In this document: piece by piece, positions 24,001 through 32,069 of the stretch
How the letters are laid out: each line of letters opens with the position of its first letter
How positions within the stretch are numbered: the first letter of the stretch is position 1
Assembly (NCBI GenBank): GCA_030833205.1
Contig: JAURHS010000024.1
Location: 1-32,495, forward strand
Origin: Prosthecobacter sp.
GTDB lineage: Bacteria > Verrucomicrobiota > Verrucomicrobiia > Verrucomicrobiales > Verrucomicrobiaceae
DNA: 32,495 nt
Direction: 5' to 3'
Made by a program: the position numbers and the translations under genes
Notes under the pieces: generated by a model
Seen by the model: only the letters and a program-made list of their open reading frames with translations
Databases searched by the model: none
Told to the model about the DNA's origin: nothing

Positions 24001-26828
24001 GAGTCACGCATCGCCCCACTGAGCAGGTTGAAGCCAAACCTGCTGAAGGTGATGTCATAGCCATAAATGCTTACCGCCTTCGTGCCCAGGGTGGTGCTGT
24101 GGATTCCGCTGACCCCACCCCAACGCGTGTAATACTTGGACTGGGCATGCATCGGGTAGCTGAAAGCATCGGCATCCCCAAGGGTGCTGCTGCCCTCCAC
24201 GCTGGGGGAGATGCCCACTCCAATGCGGAAGTTCAGGCCGGGATAATCGCCCTCTCCTTTCAAATAATCCGAGCTGGAGCCAGTACTGGGAGCCTCGGGT
24301 TTGAGCGTTGCTCCATCGTCTCGATAGCCGGTATTCAGGGCGGCAAAGGCGCCGAGCGCGGGATCTGCCTGCTGAAGCGCAAAGGTGTCGGCGGCCATGA
24401 AGCTGCCCTGAGTGAAGGCAGCGGCGAGTTGATGCGCGTAGCTTCCATCGGGGCGACGGCCCCACTTCAAGGGGGGCGAGTTCACGGATCCGCTGCCATG
24501 CAGCCCGCCGCCTGCCGTCAGACGCAGGACCTGACCCGCTGGCTCGAACTCCTGCAGGGCCATGTCCGCCGTGGCGACGCAGGCCTCATCGCTGCATTGG
24601 CGCTGATGATGGATGGCGAGAACATTGACATTCAGCAGGGCACTGTCATCCGATGAAATGACATCGTTCTCCACTTTCACCTTGCCCGAGGGAGCGCTGA
24701 TGAAGGCGTTGTAGGGCATGTGCGTCCGGTAGTCGGTTTGCAGGAGGCCGTATTCTGCCGTGAGCAAGCCACTGCCGCCCGCCAGATCTCCTGGAGTTCC
24801 CGACGCTGCCATGGCCATCACTTTGGTGGGATTGCTGGCCATGCTGTGAACGAAGTCGTTGGAACGCTTGAAATTGCCGCTCACCGTGTCCGCAGGGTCA
24901 GCGGGATCATCCACCACATCGTTGTTGGCCAGCGTCCCATCAGGCAGGGCCTGAAGGTACTCGTTGGCAACACGGGCGAAGCTGTAAACGCCCAGGGCAC
25001 CAAGCAACTCAAAGCGGCCGAATGCCGGCTCCCATTGCAAGACGCTGCCGCTGAAGATCAGAGGCTTGGTTTCCTCGGCAAGGTAGAGACTGCCGGAGGC
25101 CGCAGTGTAACTGGCGGAGGTTTGGGCCTCTCGATTCGAGTTCAGCCCCACGCCAGCAAAGAGAATTTGGCTTTTGAAGCGCATCTTGTCGCGCTGCGCA
25201 GCGTTGCCTTCGTTCCAAAGCACGCCGGCGGGCAGATCCACGAGTGTCGTGGCGGTCAAGCCGGTTGGTCCCAGCTTGTAATTGCTGCGCTGGTACACCA
25301 CGGAGTTGATCTCTGCGATGTCTGACGCGGCAGCCACGCTGCAGCTGGCAGACAGCCAGTCGTCATCGGCAGCATCCACGGTGTTCTGGAACAGGCAGTC
25401 CCCATTGCTTTGCAGCAGCACGCGCAGACCAGTGCCGCTGTAGCTGAGCACCGAGGGGCTGCCCTGAACGGTGGCGGCGCCCACATTGAGCGTCAACGCA
25501 ATGGACGCTCCAGAGCTCAGGGCCGCGGGCACGGATCCAGAGGGGATTGCCGTCATTGCGGTGGGGATGCTGCTGAAGTTGAGCGTGCCGCTGAGAGGCG
25601 CGAGGACCTGGTTGTTGACCACCAGCGTTGCCGGGTCCGCGGAGAGTTGTGTCTCCAATTCATCGCCTGGCGTGCGGCGGGCGAGAGTGATTTGGTAGGT
25701 CTGCCTGAGGAAATCCATCAGCGAAAAAGCTGAACTCGTGGGCCGGAAGCGCACCGTGATGTTGCCGCTGTAAATCGAGGGCTTCTTCGTGTTGCCGCTA
25801 CCGCTGTACTGAGCCAGAGAGACAGCGTCGGTGTTGGGCTCCTCCAGATCAATCACCACAGGCGTGGCAGCATTGTCCTGCAGGGCCACGGAAAAGGCAG
25901 GTGTCATGCTGTTGCTGGCAGCGGCGCCGGCGGCAGTCCAGTTGTCATAGCGATAAATGTTGCAGGGAATGCTGACCGCAAATTGACCATCATTTGGCGT
26001 TGCTGCGGGATTGCGGTTCAGCACCGGGCGGCTGACCGTGGCATTGCCGGTGACTCGCACCACGGCGTTGAGTGCAGCAGAGGCGGCGTCGGTGCCTACA
26101 AAGTGGATCCATTTGCTTGAGGAGACCACGCTGCGGCTCAGGGTCAGGCCACTTGCGCCACGCAATCTCAGCGTCACATCATAGGTCTCATCTGGGTCCA
26201 GTGGCGGCGGCGGATCCACGCTGACTGAAATGCCAGAGCCGGTGGCGTCAGGGTCCAGGGTCACCTCGGGGATGCTGATGATCGCTCCTGTCGCAGAGTC
26301 CAGCACAGCGGTGGTGGTGCGTGTCTTGGTCAGCAGTGGAGTGAAGGAGCTCAGCCGCGACGCGTAGGTGATTCGCACAGTCGGAGCCTGCAGGTATCCC
26401 CTGCCGGCTTGAACCACCCTCAGGGTCACCCGCCGCGCCAGGGGCTCAGTGCCCACATTCACCACCGACGCCGTTGCGGCCACTCGGGGGTCCAGCTCCA
26501 CGCTGAAAAGCCTCGGCATCGAAACCGCTGAAACAAAGCTGAAGGTCACCCCATTCTGCGCAGCCACCACCGCGCCATCGCGGCTGCGGCTCATCACCAA
26601 CTGTGGAGTGTAGCTGCCTCCAGCCAGCAAGGCATCCGCAGTGACTGTCAATTTGTGGCGGTTGGTGCTGCCAATGCCATCGAATTCGTCGGCCTCAATC
26701 AGGTAGCGCATGCCCTCACTGCCCTCGGGCAGGTGGCTGTTGAGGGCGACATCTCTGATGCTGGCCGAGACTGGGCAGGCAGCCAGCAAAACAAACAGAC
26801 CGAGGATCCCAAGGAAGCGACGATTCAT
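21069..26828 (-). CDS. Giant exported protein of unknown family, first gene of the giant-protein operon
   Basis: 1919 residues. The N terminus MNRRFLGILGLFVLLAAC contains a lipobox-like LAAC (C18) but also a signal-peptidase-I-like site (VSA before SIRD), so it is either a lipoprotein or fully secreted. Residues about 25-1280 look mostly beta-rich, with several Ser/Thr/Gly-rich strands and no family that I recognise. Residues about 1285-1645 are strongly helical (QLINAGGSAVSLSKNLVAQL, EELLAKVYAKVKLVRDQL, ARDQIKATIAALSDMEV), perhaps a coiled-coil stalk. The last 270 residues return to beta structure and Gly/aromatic-rich strands (FGGGSLIGFGGGFRM, GAYAYGQGWIPIIGNG), with cysteines at RCC (near 1789), NGCFF and VCPFC (near 1896) that could form disulfides. 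No catalytic motif is seen. Secretion and surface exposure are likely; the role is unknown. Confidence 0.8.
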   Translation of the reverse strand: MNRRFLGILGLFVLLAACPVSASIRDVALNSHLPEGSEGMRYLIEADEFDGIGSTNRHKLTVTADALLAGGSYTPQLVMSRSRDGAVVAAQNGVTFSFVSAVSMPRLFSVELDPRVAATASVVNVGTEPLARRVTLRVVQAGRGYLQAPTVRITYASRLSSFTPLLTKTRTTTAVLDSATGAIISIPEVTLDPDATGSGISVSVDPPPPLDPDETYDVTLRLRGASGLTLSRSVVSSSKWIHFVGTDAASAALNAVVRVTGNATVSRPVLNRNPAATPNDGQFAVSIPCNIYRYDNWTAAGAAASNSMTPAFSVALQDNAATPVVIDLEEPNTDAVSLAQYSGSGNTKKPSIYSGNITVRFRPTSSAFSLMDFLRQTYQITLARRTPGDELETQLSADPATLVVNNQVLAPLSGTLNFSSIPTAMTAIPSGSVPAALSSGASIALTLNVGAATVQGSPSVLSYSGTGLRVLLQSNGDCLFQNTVDAADDDWLSASCSVAAASDIAEINSVVYQRSNYKLGPTGLTATTLVDLPAGVLWNEGNAAQRDKMRFKSQILFAGVGLNSNREAQTSASYTAASGSLYLAEETKPLIFSGSVLQWEPAFGRFELLGALGVYSFARVANEYLQALPDGTLANNDVVDDPADPADTVSGNFKRSNDFVHSMASNPTKVMAMAASGTPGDLAGGSGLLTAEYGLLQTDYRTHMPYNAFISAPSGKVKVENDVISSDDSALLNVNVLAIHHQRQCSDEACVATADMALQEFEPAGQVLRLTAGGGLHGSGSVNSPPLKWGRRPDGSYAHQLAAAFTQGSFMAADTFALQQADPALGAFAALNTGYRDDGATLKPEAPSTGSSSDYLKGEGDYPGLNFRIGVGISPSVEGSSTLGDADAFSYPMHAQSKYYTRWGGVSGIHSTTLGTKAVSIYGYDITFSRFGFNLLSGAMRDSLIEGGIAFAGPANFTQSFEQLQLTCSGELGELKPVTLAGEPTKVLDHWDAAFEVLGASFVRSDLEACAGGSGKYVTNIRTGVHHLPVSLIGNLGLHPDGEVISPADGCMDGEKLITSRFVLPRNIEIQGPARANGAGHEVWNYSSVQDAYLSDYAAGVTAHSKGFWNLIGTLDVPFFRDLQVNLQLLAITTLGAPSDPDSEIHVMGGWPDGGWLEGGKSPYELAIFDEENVGLPPATTLEEYRGIAAAAPPLAAAAAGSSGFSVKAAQTWLEVVDFDYELTWDPVRKTFEAKPVSGTDILVINIGHNCLRISPDFAEINFGFSYDGLPQVNLSQMAFNAVDDATGAASSLLHTLGSAGFNALTGGVDRFAKLVGDRMDQVIDEHVDAIMGPPLDALDSALQGQFSIGAKVDSAPVMQAVDNVFDVGTGAVGAIKTQMDQLINAGGSAVSLSKNLVAQLDQVLNALDACANLKHHGVLPASAVEPYAEGLFDTYTNPANSPLQVLARELVTDLAAAITAEVLNAVWAEIIAKHEDKVFAVEELLAKVYAKVKLVRDQLNDVTSDFNQELQQIVAAAKAAGEIEAAMNRARDQIKATIAALSDMEVTVRWDLISDDLKAQWLQSIKDQLHTTPFVTKISTAIKERLYDLEARMHSAIDSGMDALNDILKDAIRDQLAGLDESINNLLGGKLDDIVGAGQIKGYAHITTDSLELLRLDGSFRWMVPAEMKLDAYLEIRSMNSTGEGTCAGAASDSTEVELGALDVPLEWISPDLRADVSAKFAFGGGSLIGFGGGFRMVGELSYETFTITDMQAQIAFGETENYLAAEVGLAFSSYQLKGGIFFGRCCTPDPIEAIDPDVAALIPGPSFTGAYAYGQGWIPIIGNGCFFNISAGVGAGAFYFAEGPTYGGKMLAGVSGEALCAVSVKGEIELIGVKSGGNFSFSGEGRISGKAGVCPFCVKFSKTVQATYSNGSWDVDY

Positions 26829-26946
26829 GGCAGTAAAAATCCTGAAGAGGTGGTGCCCACTTGGGGCCGTGACAGGTCAAGCTTGGATTTGAGCCGCTGC
26901 GCCACCCTGAGAGAAGTCACAATTGCAGCGTTTTGAGTTACCACCT

Positions 26947-26975
26947 TTGACGGAATGAAGTAACCTTGGTAGAGG
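26947..26975 (+). promoter_or_regulatory. Possible sigma-70-like promoter for the small cytochrome gene
   Basis: TTGACG at 26947-26952, 17-base spacer, then TAGAGG at 26970-26975, about 85 bases before the ATG at 27061. The -35 is good, the -10 weak. The 232-base gap 26829-27060 separates divergent genes and must also hold the promoter of the giant-protein operon, which I could not locate. Confidence 0.25.
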
Positions 26976-27060
26976 GATTGCTGCCGGCTTTTGAAAAAAA
27001 AGCTGGCCTTTCTCAGGCCTCCTTGGTTATCAAACTGGCTCTCAACTCGAACCCCCTGCC

Positions 27061-27405
27061 ATGACCCTCAAAACCAGCCTACTCTGCCTGATTCTGGCCA
27101 GCAGCGCCAGCGCCAACGATGTCATCAAGGATGTCATGAAGAAATGCTTCAAGCCCGAAGACGCCGTCGCCAAGAAGGTGGGCAAGGGCGAGGCCAGCGA
27201 CAGCGAGATCAGCGCCTTGATCGCCGCCTGCCAGAAGATCTGCGCCGAGACACCCTCGCGCGGCGACAAGGCCGAGTGGGTCAAAAAGTGCCAGGCCATG
27301 GTCAATGCCCTCAAGAAGGTGCAGGCCAAGGACAGCAGCGGCAGCAGCGAATTCAAAAAGGCCGTCAACTGCAAGGCCTGCCACGATGTCTTCAAGGGCA
27401 AGTAA
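27061..27405 (+). CDS. Small exported c-type cytochrome, class-II-like (C-terminal CxxCH)
   Basis: 114 residues with a signal peptide (cleavage near ASSASA-ND, about residue 18). One heme motif, CKACH, at residues 104-108, close to the C terminus (NCKACHDVFKGK), as in cytochrome c'/c556 four-helix-bundle proteins. The mature part is helical and Lys/Glu/Ala-rich. Four further cysteines (C29, C57, C61, C77) are unusual for such a small cytochrome and may make disulfides. It is shorter than typical cytochrome c' (about 130 mature residues), so the class assignment is tentative. Probably a periplasmic electron carrier. A strong hairpin follows the gene, and the next gene, whose product carries two heme motifs, lies 120 bases downstream. 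The start is preceded by CCCCCTGCC, without Shine-Dalgarno. Confidence 0.75.
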   Translation: MTLKTSLLCLILASSASANDVIKDVMKKCFKPEDAVAKKVGKGEASDSEISALIAACQKICAETPSRGDKAEWVKKCQAMVNALKKVQAKDSSGSSEFKKAVNCKACHDVFKGK

Positions 27406-27433
27406 GCCCGCTGAAGTCCATTGGCTTTTTCCC

Positions 27434-27463
27434 AAGGCCATGCGCCGCAAGGCGCGTGGCCTT
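27434..27463 (+). terminator. Strong GNRA-loop hairpin after the small cytochrome gene
   Basis: 13-bp stem (AAGGCCATGCGCC against GGCGCGTGGCCTT, one G-T pair) closed by a GCAA tetraloop, 28 bases past the stop. Only a weak T-rich tail (CTTGTTG) follows. It probably terminates or stabilises the cytochrome transcript and insulates it from the next gene. Confidence 0.6.
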
Positions 27464-27525
27464 GTTGCGTCAAGGCATTGGCAGGAAGAGCTCTGCCTGC
27501 GGCGTTATGCTCGCAAGCCCCCGCC

Positions 27526-29601
27526 ATGCGCGACCTCGATCTGACTCCGCCCTCAACCGCATCCACCGCGCGCGCGGTGCTGGCGGCAGTCCTGCTGCCA
27601 GGCTTGCTGGCCCCGGCCATGGCCGCACCGGATTTCAGCCGCGAGATCCGTCCCATTTTGGCGGCCCGCTGTTACGCCTGCCATGGGCCGGATGAAGAAG
27701 CGCGAGAGGGCAATCTGCGGCTGGACCTGCCTGGTGCCAGACTCGATGTCGGGGAACTGCAACGGCGCATTGACTCCAGCGATCCCGATGAGGTGATGCC
27801 ACCACCGCAGTCCCCTCACCCGCTGCAGCCCCATCAGCGCCTCCTGCTTCACCAATGGCTGGCGGCGGGCGCCAAGGCCGAGGCGCACTGGGCCTTCGAG
27901 CCCATGCGCCGCGAGGCAGCACCGCAGACCGCCCTTGGGGCGAGCAGCGCCCATCCCATTGACGCCTTCATCGAGCAGCGCCTGCAACAGGAAGGCCTCA
28001 AACTCAGCCCGCCTGCCCCTGCGGCACAACTGCGTCGCCGCCTGCATTTGGACTTGCTGGGCATGGAGCCTGAACTCAGCGCGCAGGAGATGGATCAACC
28101 CCTGGATGACGCCGGCTATCTGACGCTGGTGCAGCGCCTGCTGCAAAGCCCGCAGTTTGGCGAGCGCTGGGGCAGGCACTGGCTGGACGCTGCGCGCTAC
28201 GCAGACTCCAACGGCTTTTTGGGCGATGGCCTGCGGCCCAAGGCCCACCGCTACCGCGATTGGGTCATCGAGGCCTTCAACCGCGATCTGCCCTACGATG
28301 AATTCACGCGGCAGCAAATTGCCGGTGATCTCATCGGCCAACCCGAGGGCACAGGCTTTCACCGCAACGCCGCACTCAACACCGAGGCTGGCGCCGACCC
28401 CATCGAAGCCCGGCACAACAACCGCGTGGACCGCGTCAACAGTGTGGCCCGCGTGTGGATGGGCCTGACCCTTGGCTGCGCGCAGTGCCACACCCACAAA
28501 TACGACCCCATCACCCTGCGCGAGTACTACCGCTTCTACGCCTACTTTGATCGCACCCAGGACAGCGACCACCCCAAAAACGGCGCGCCGCTGATGCTCA
28601 TCAACGCCAAGGACAGCACGCCCACGCGCCTGCTGGAGCGCGGCGACTTGACCCGTCCAGGCGATGCGGTTGAGCCCGGCACACCCGCAGCCTTTGGCCC
28701 GCCTGCCGGCCCAAGCCGGCTGGATCTAGCCCAATGGATGCTCTCACCACAGCACCCCCTGACCGCGCGCGTGGCCGTCAATCATCTCTGGAGCAAACTC
28801 TTTGGCCACGGCCTGGTGCGCACCCCTGAGGACTTCGGCACCAGCGGCGAGGCGCCCACGCACCCCAGACTGCTGGATTGGCTGGCGCAGGAATTCATCC
28901 GTCGCGGCTGGAGCCGCAAACAACTCATCACCCTGATGGTCACCAGCAAGACCTATCGCCAAGACAGCCGCATCAACAGCGCCCAGGCCGCGCAGCGCGA
29001 CCCGCTCAACCTGCTGCTGTGGAGGCAGCATCGGCTGCGCCTGGAAGGCGAGATCATTCGCGACAGCGCCCTGCAACTCTCCGGCCTGCTCAACACCCGC
29101 ATCGGCGGCCCCAGCATCCGCCCGCCGCTGCCCAAGGATGTGTTTGAAGTCGGCCGCGCCAGCAACTGGCAGGCCAGCCCTGGCGATGAAGTCTGGCGCC
29201 GCAGCCTCTACATCATCACCCTGCGCAGCGTGCTCTATCCGCTCATCACCACCTTTGACGGCCCCGACGCCGCCGAAGCCTGCGTGCGCCGCGAACGCAA
29301 CAACACCCCGCTGCAGGCCCTAAGCCTGCTCAACGAAGAAGTCTTTGTGCAATGCGCCCAGGAATTGGGCCGCCGCTTCCTCAGACAGGCCAGCCAAGGC
29401 GCAGAGCCAACGCTGCGGGCCATGTTCCTGCATGTGCTCAAGCGCCAGCCCCGGCCCACCGAACTCCAGCGCCTCATTGACTTTGCCCGCGAAAGCCAAG
29501 GCACCTCGGCAGACCAGCCTCCACTCCTGCTCTCCGAACACAGCCTCATGCTCTGCGCCCGCCTGCTGCTCAACCTCGATGAGCGCATCACCCGCCCCTA
29601 A
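27526..29601 (+). CDS. PSCyt1/DUF1549/DUF1553 protein (PVC-type cytochrome-containing)
   Basis: 691 residues from ATG 27526, chosen for the hydrophobic export signal (ARAVLAAVLLPGLLAPAMA) that follows; the frame is open upstream from a TTG. Domain order: PSCyt1 heme domain with CYACH at residues 49-53 (IRPILAARCYACHGPDE); DUF1549 about 143-340 with a second heme-type motif CAQCH at 318-322 (CAQCHTHKYDPI); DUF1553 about 415-665 (ARVAVNHLWSKLFGHGLVRT, RRERNNTPLQALSLLNEEV). The family is nearly restricted to Planctomycetota and Verrucomicrobiota; its function is not established, and links to polysaccharide or sulfated-sugar use are proposed. At 691 residues it is compact, lacking the long insert between DUF1549 and DUF1553 found in many members. 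The DUF1501 partner follows after 6 bases. Confidence 0.93.
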   Translation: MRDLDLTPPSTASTARAVLAAVLLPGLLAPAMAAPDFSREIRPILAARCYACHGPDEEAREGNLRLDLPGARLDVGELQRRIDSSDPDEVMPPPQSPHPLQPHQRLLLHQWLAAGAKAEAHWAFEPMRREAAPQTALGASSAHPIDAFIEQRLQQEGLKLSPPAPAAQLRRRLHLDLLGMEPELSAQEMDQPLDDAGYLTLVQRLLQSPQFGERWGRHWLDAARYADSNGFLGDGLRPKAHRYRDWVIEAFNRDLPYDEFTRQQIAGDLIGQPEGTGFHRNAALNTEAGADPIEARHNNRVDRVNSVARVWMGLTLGCAQCHTHKYDPITLREYYRFYAYFDRTQDSDHPKNGAPLMLINAKDSTPTRLLERGDLTRPGDAVEPGTPAAFGPPAGPSRLDLAQWMLSPQHPLTARVAVNHLWSKLFGHGLVRTPEDFGTSGEAPTHPRLLDWLAQEFIRRGWSRKQLITLMVTSKTYRQDSRINSAQAAQRDPLNLLLWRQHRLRLEGEIIRDSALQLSGLLNTRIGGPSIRPPLPKDVFEVGRASNWQASPGDEVWRRSLYIITLRSVLYPLITTFDGPDAAEACVRRERNNTPLQALSLLNEEVFVQCAQELGRRFLRQASQGAEPTLRAMFLHVLKRQPRPTELQRLIDFARESQGTSADQPPLLLSEHSLMLCARLLLNLDERITRP

Positions 29602-29607
29602 ACCCCC

Positions 29608-31092
29608 ATGTCGCCGCTGGAAGAACAACTCACCCGCAGTCGCCGCGATTTTCTCGCCACCAGCGCCTGTGGCCTGGGCACCCTGGCCCTGGCCAGCTTG
29701 CTCAAGCAGGACGGCCTGCTGGCCAGCGAGGCCGACCTCAACGCTCACCCCCTGAGCCAACGCCTCGCCCATTTTGCCCCGCGCGCGCAGCGCTGCATCT
29801 TCATCTTCCTGGAGGGCGGCCCCTCGCAGATGGACTTGTTTGACCCCAAGCCCATGCTCAACCGCTACGAGGGCAAACCCCTGCCCGACAGCATCGTGGG
29901 CAACGCCAAATTTGCCTTCCTGCAAAAGGACAGCGCCACCGTCTTGGGCACCAAGCGCGTGTTTCAACCACACGGACAATGCGGCATGGAGATCAGCGAC
30001 CTCCTCCCGCATCTGGCCACCTGCGTCGATGACATCGCCCTGGTGCGCAGCATGCACACCGACCAGTTCAATCACCTGCCTGGCCAACTCATGCTCAACT
30101 GCGGCTCCGCCCTGCTGGGCCGTCCCAGCCTCGGCTCCTGGGTGTCCTATGGCCTGGGCAACGCCTCACAGGAACTGCCCGCCTACATGGTCATGGTCAG
30201 CAAGGGCCGCGGTCTGCCCGGCGGCAGCTCCACCTGGTCCAGCGGCTATCTTCCCTCGCCACATGGCGGCGTGCTGCTGCGCAATGGCAGCGCCCCCGTG
30301 CTCAACCTCGACAATCCCCCAGGCATCAGCAACGCCCAACAGCGCGCCAGCCTGCGCGCCCTGGGCGATCTCAATCGCCTCGCTCACGCCCACATCGGCG
30401 ACCCGGAAATTGCCGCCCGCATCAGCAACTACGAACTGGCCTTCCGCATGCAAAGCGCCGCCCCCGCGCTGGTGGATTTAAGCGGCGAAAGCCCAAGCAC
30501 CCTCAAGGCCTACGGACTGGATCGCCTCGAGCCCCCCATCTCCAGCAACCTCGGCGGCATTGGCAACTTCCCCGTGTTTGCCCGCCACTGCCTGCAGGCC
30601 AGACGCATGGTCGAACGCGGTGTGCGCTTTGTGAACATCATCCACGCCTCCTGGGATCATCACAGCAGCCTCGATCCGCAACTGGCCCACAACTGCCAGA
30701 TGGTGGACCAACCCATTGCCGCCCTGCTCAAGGACCTCAAGCAACGCGGCCTGCTCGACAGCACCCTGGTGGTCTGGGGCAGCGAATTCGGCCGCACCGC
30801 CCTTGGCGAAAACCGCAAGGGCTTCAAAAAAATCACCGGCCGCGACCACCACCCCTATGCCTTCAGCCTATGGATGGCCGGCGGCGGCATCAAGGGCGGA
30901 CAAGTCTACGGCGCCAGCGACGACTTCGCCTGGCACGCCACCCACAACCCGGTGTCCATGCACGACTTCCACGCCACCATCCTGCACCTCTTCGGTCTGG
31001 ACCATCAACGCCTCAGCTACCGCTTCCAAGGCCTGGAACAACGCCTCACCGGCGTGCAACCCGCCCGCGTCGTCCATCCCCTCCTGGCCTAA
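29608..31092 (+). CDS. DUF1501 protein, Tat-exported
   Basis: 494 residues. The N terminus carries a twin-arginine signal (SRRDFLATSACGLGTLALAS, RR at 12-13), so export in folded form is expected. The body matches DUF1501, a member of the alkaline-phosphatase/sulfatase-like fold: IFIFLEGGPSQMDLFDPK, then HTDQFNHLPGQ, then ASWDHHSS, then VVWGSEFGRT, then GRDHHPYAFS. Acidic and His residues in these motifs are candidate metal ligands. The biochemical function is unknown. The family is almost always paired with a PSCyt1/DUF1549/DUF1553 protein, as here (6-base gap), so the two likely work together in the periplasm. The start is preceded by AAACCCCC. The 204-base stretch to the next gene shows nothing notable. 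Confidence 0.93.
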   Translation: MSPLEEQLTRSRRDFLATSACGLGTLALASLLKQDGLLASEADLNAHPLSQRLAHFAPRAQRCIFIFLEGGPSQMDLFDPKPMLNRYEGKPLPDSIVGNAKFAFLQKDSATVLGTKRVFQPHGQCGMEISDLLPHLATCVDDIALVRSMHTDQFNHLPGQLMLNCGSALLGRPSLGSWVSYGLGNASQELPAYMVMVSKGRGLPGGSSTWSSGYLPSPHGGVLLRNGSAPVLNLDNPPGISNAQQRASLRALGDLNRLAHAHIGDPEIAARISNYELAFRMQSAAPALVDLSGESPSTLKAYGLDRLEPPISSNLGGIGNFPVFARHCLQARRMVERGVRFVNIIHASWDHHSSLDPQLAHNCQMVDQPIAALLKDLKQRGLLDSTLVVWGSEFGRTALGENRKGFKKITGRDHHPYAFSLWMAGGGIKGGQVYGASDDFAWHATHNPVSMHDFHATILHLFGLDHQRLSYRFQGLEQRLTGVQPARVVHPLLA

Positions 31093-31296
31093 GACTCTGC
31101 AGCAACAAGAGCGCAGCAAACCAAGCAACAACAAGGGTGCTCAAGCCCCAGACATCGAATGACCGCAAGGATCTCATCCCATCACCCAGCCAAGCCCAGT
31201 GCACGATGCCAACGACTTGAGTTGCCAAAGGACTGCGGGCAACGATGGCAGCCGGCAGGACTGGAAAGCCTCGCCAATCTGAGCTAAGGCTGCGCC

Positions 31297-32022
31297 ATGC
31301 CGCAACCGCAGCAAGCACGCACCGGACTGGCCCGCGCCATGTCCAAGCTTGGCTTCTGCTCGCGCAGCCGGGCCACCGAACTGATCCGCATGGGCAAGGT
31401 CAGCGTGAATCGCGTCGTGCGAAAAAACCCGGAATTCCCCGTCCTGCTGGGCCGCGATGTCGTGGTGATGGATGACGAGAGCATCAACCCAGCCAGACCC
31501 ATGCATGTCATGCTCAACAAACCGCGCGGCTTGGTCACCAGCGCCTCGGATGAACTGGGCCGCGAAACGGTGTACTCCTGCTTCGAGCAAGGCAGGCTGC
31601 CGCATCTCTCCCCAGTGGGCCGACTGGACAAGGCCAGCGAAGGCCTGCTGCTTTTCACCAACGACAACGCCTGGGCGCAACGCATCACCAACCCGGCCAC
31701 CCACCTTGACAAAACCTACCATGTGCAAATTGGCGGCAGCGCTGATGAAGCTCTGCTCTCGCGGCTGCAGATCGGCATTGAGGACGAAGGCGAAACGCTC
31801 CGCGCCAAAAAAGTCACCCTGCTGCGCCGCGGCGAAAAGAACACCTGGCTGGAGTTCACCCTGGATGAAGGCCGCAACCGCCACATCCGGCGCCTGCTGC
31901 AAGGCTTTGACATCGAAGTGCTGCGCCTGCTGCGCGTGGCCATCGGACCCCTGCAACTCGGCGACCTGCCCAAGGGCCAATGGCGCGAGCTCAACTCCCG
32001 CGAAGTGGCCGCGCTGCGCTAG
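31297..32022 (+). CDS. 16S/23S rRNA pseudouridine synthase, RsuA/RluB/E/F family
   Basis: 241 residues. S4 RNA-binding domain at about 10-60 (LARAMSKLGFCSRSRATELI), followed by the synthase domain with VMLNKPRGLVTS and the catalytic aspartate D111 in PVGRLDKASEGLLLF. Later family motifs: KTYHVQ, and EGRNRHIRRLL near residue 200. The enzyme converts a uridine of rRNA to pseudouridine in the cytoplasm. Which rRNA position is modified cannot be told from sequence alone; the short C terminus fits RluB or RluE as well as RsuA. It appears to be a single gene, 204 bases after the DUF1501 gene. Confidence 0.92.
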   Translation: MPQPQQARTGLARAMSKLGFCSRSRATELIRMGKVSVNRVVRKNPEFPVLLGRDVVVMDDESINPARPMHVMLNKPRGLVTSASDELGRETVYSCFEQGRLPHLSPVGRLDKASEGLLLFTNDNAWAQRITNPATHLDKTYHVQIGGSADEALLSRLQIGIEDEGETLRAKKVTLLRRGEKNTWLEFTLDEGRNRHIRRLLQGFDIEVLRLLRVAIGPLQLGDLPKGQWRELNSREVAALR

Positions 32023-32069
32023 GCCTCAAGAACCCCAACAGCCATCCACAGCAACGGGCGAAGGCGAAG

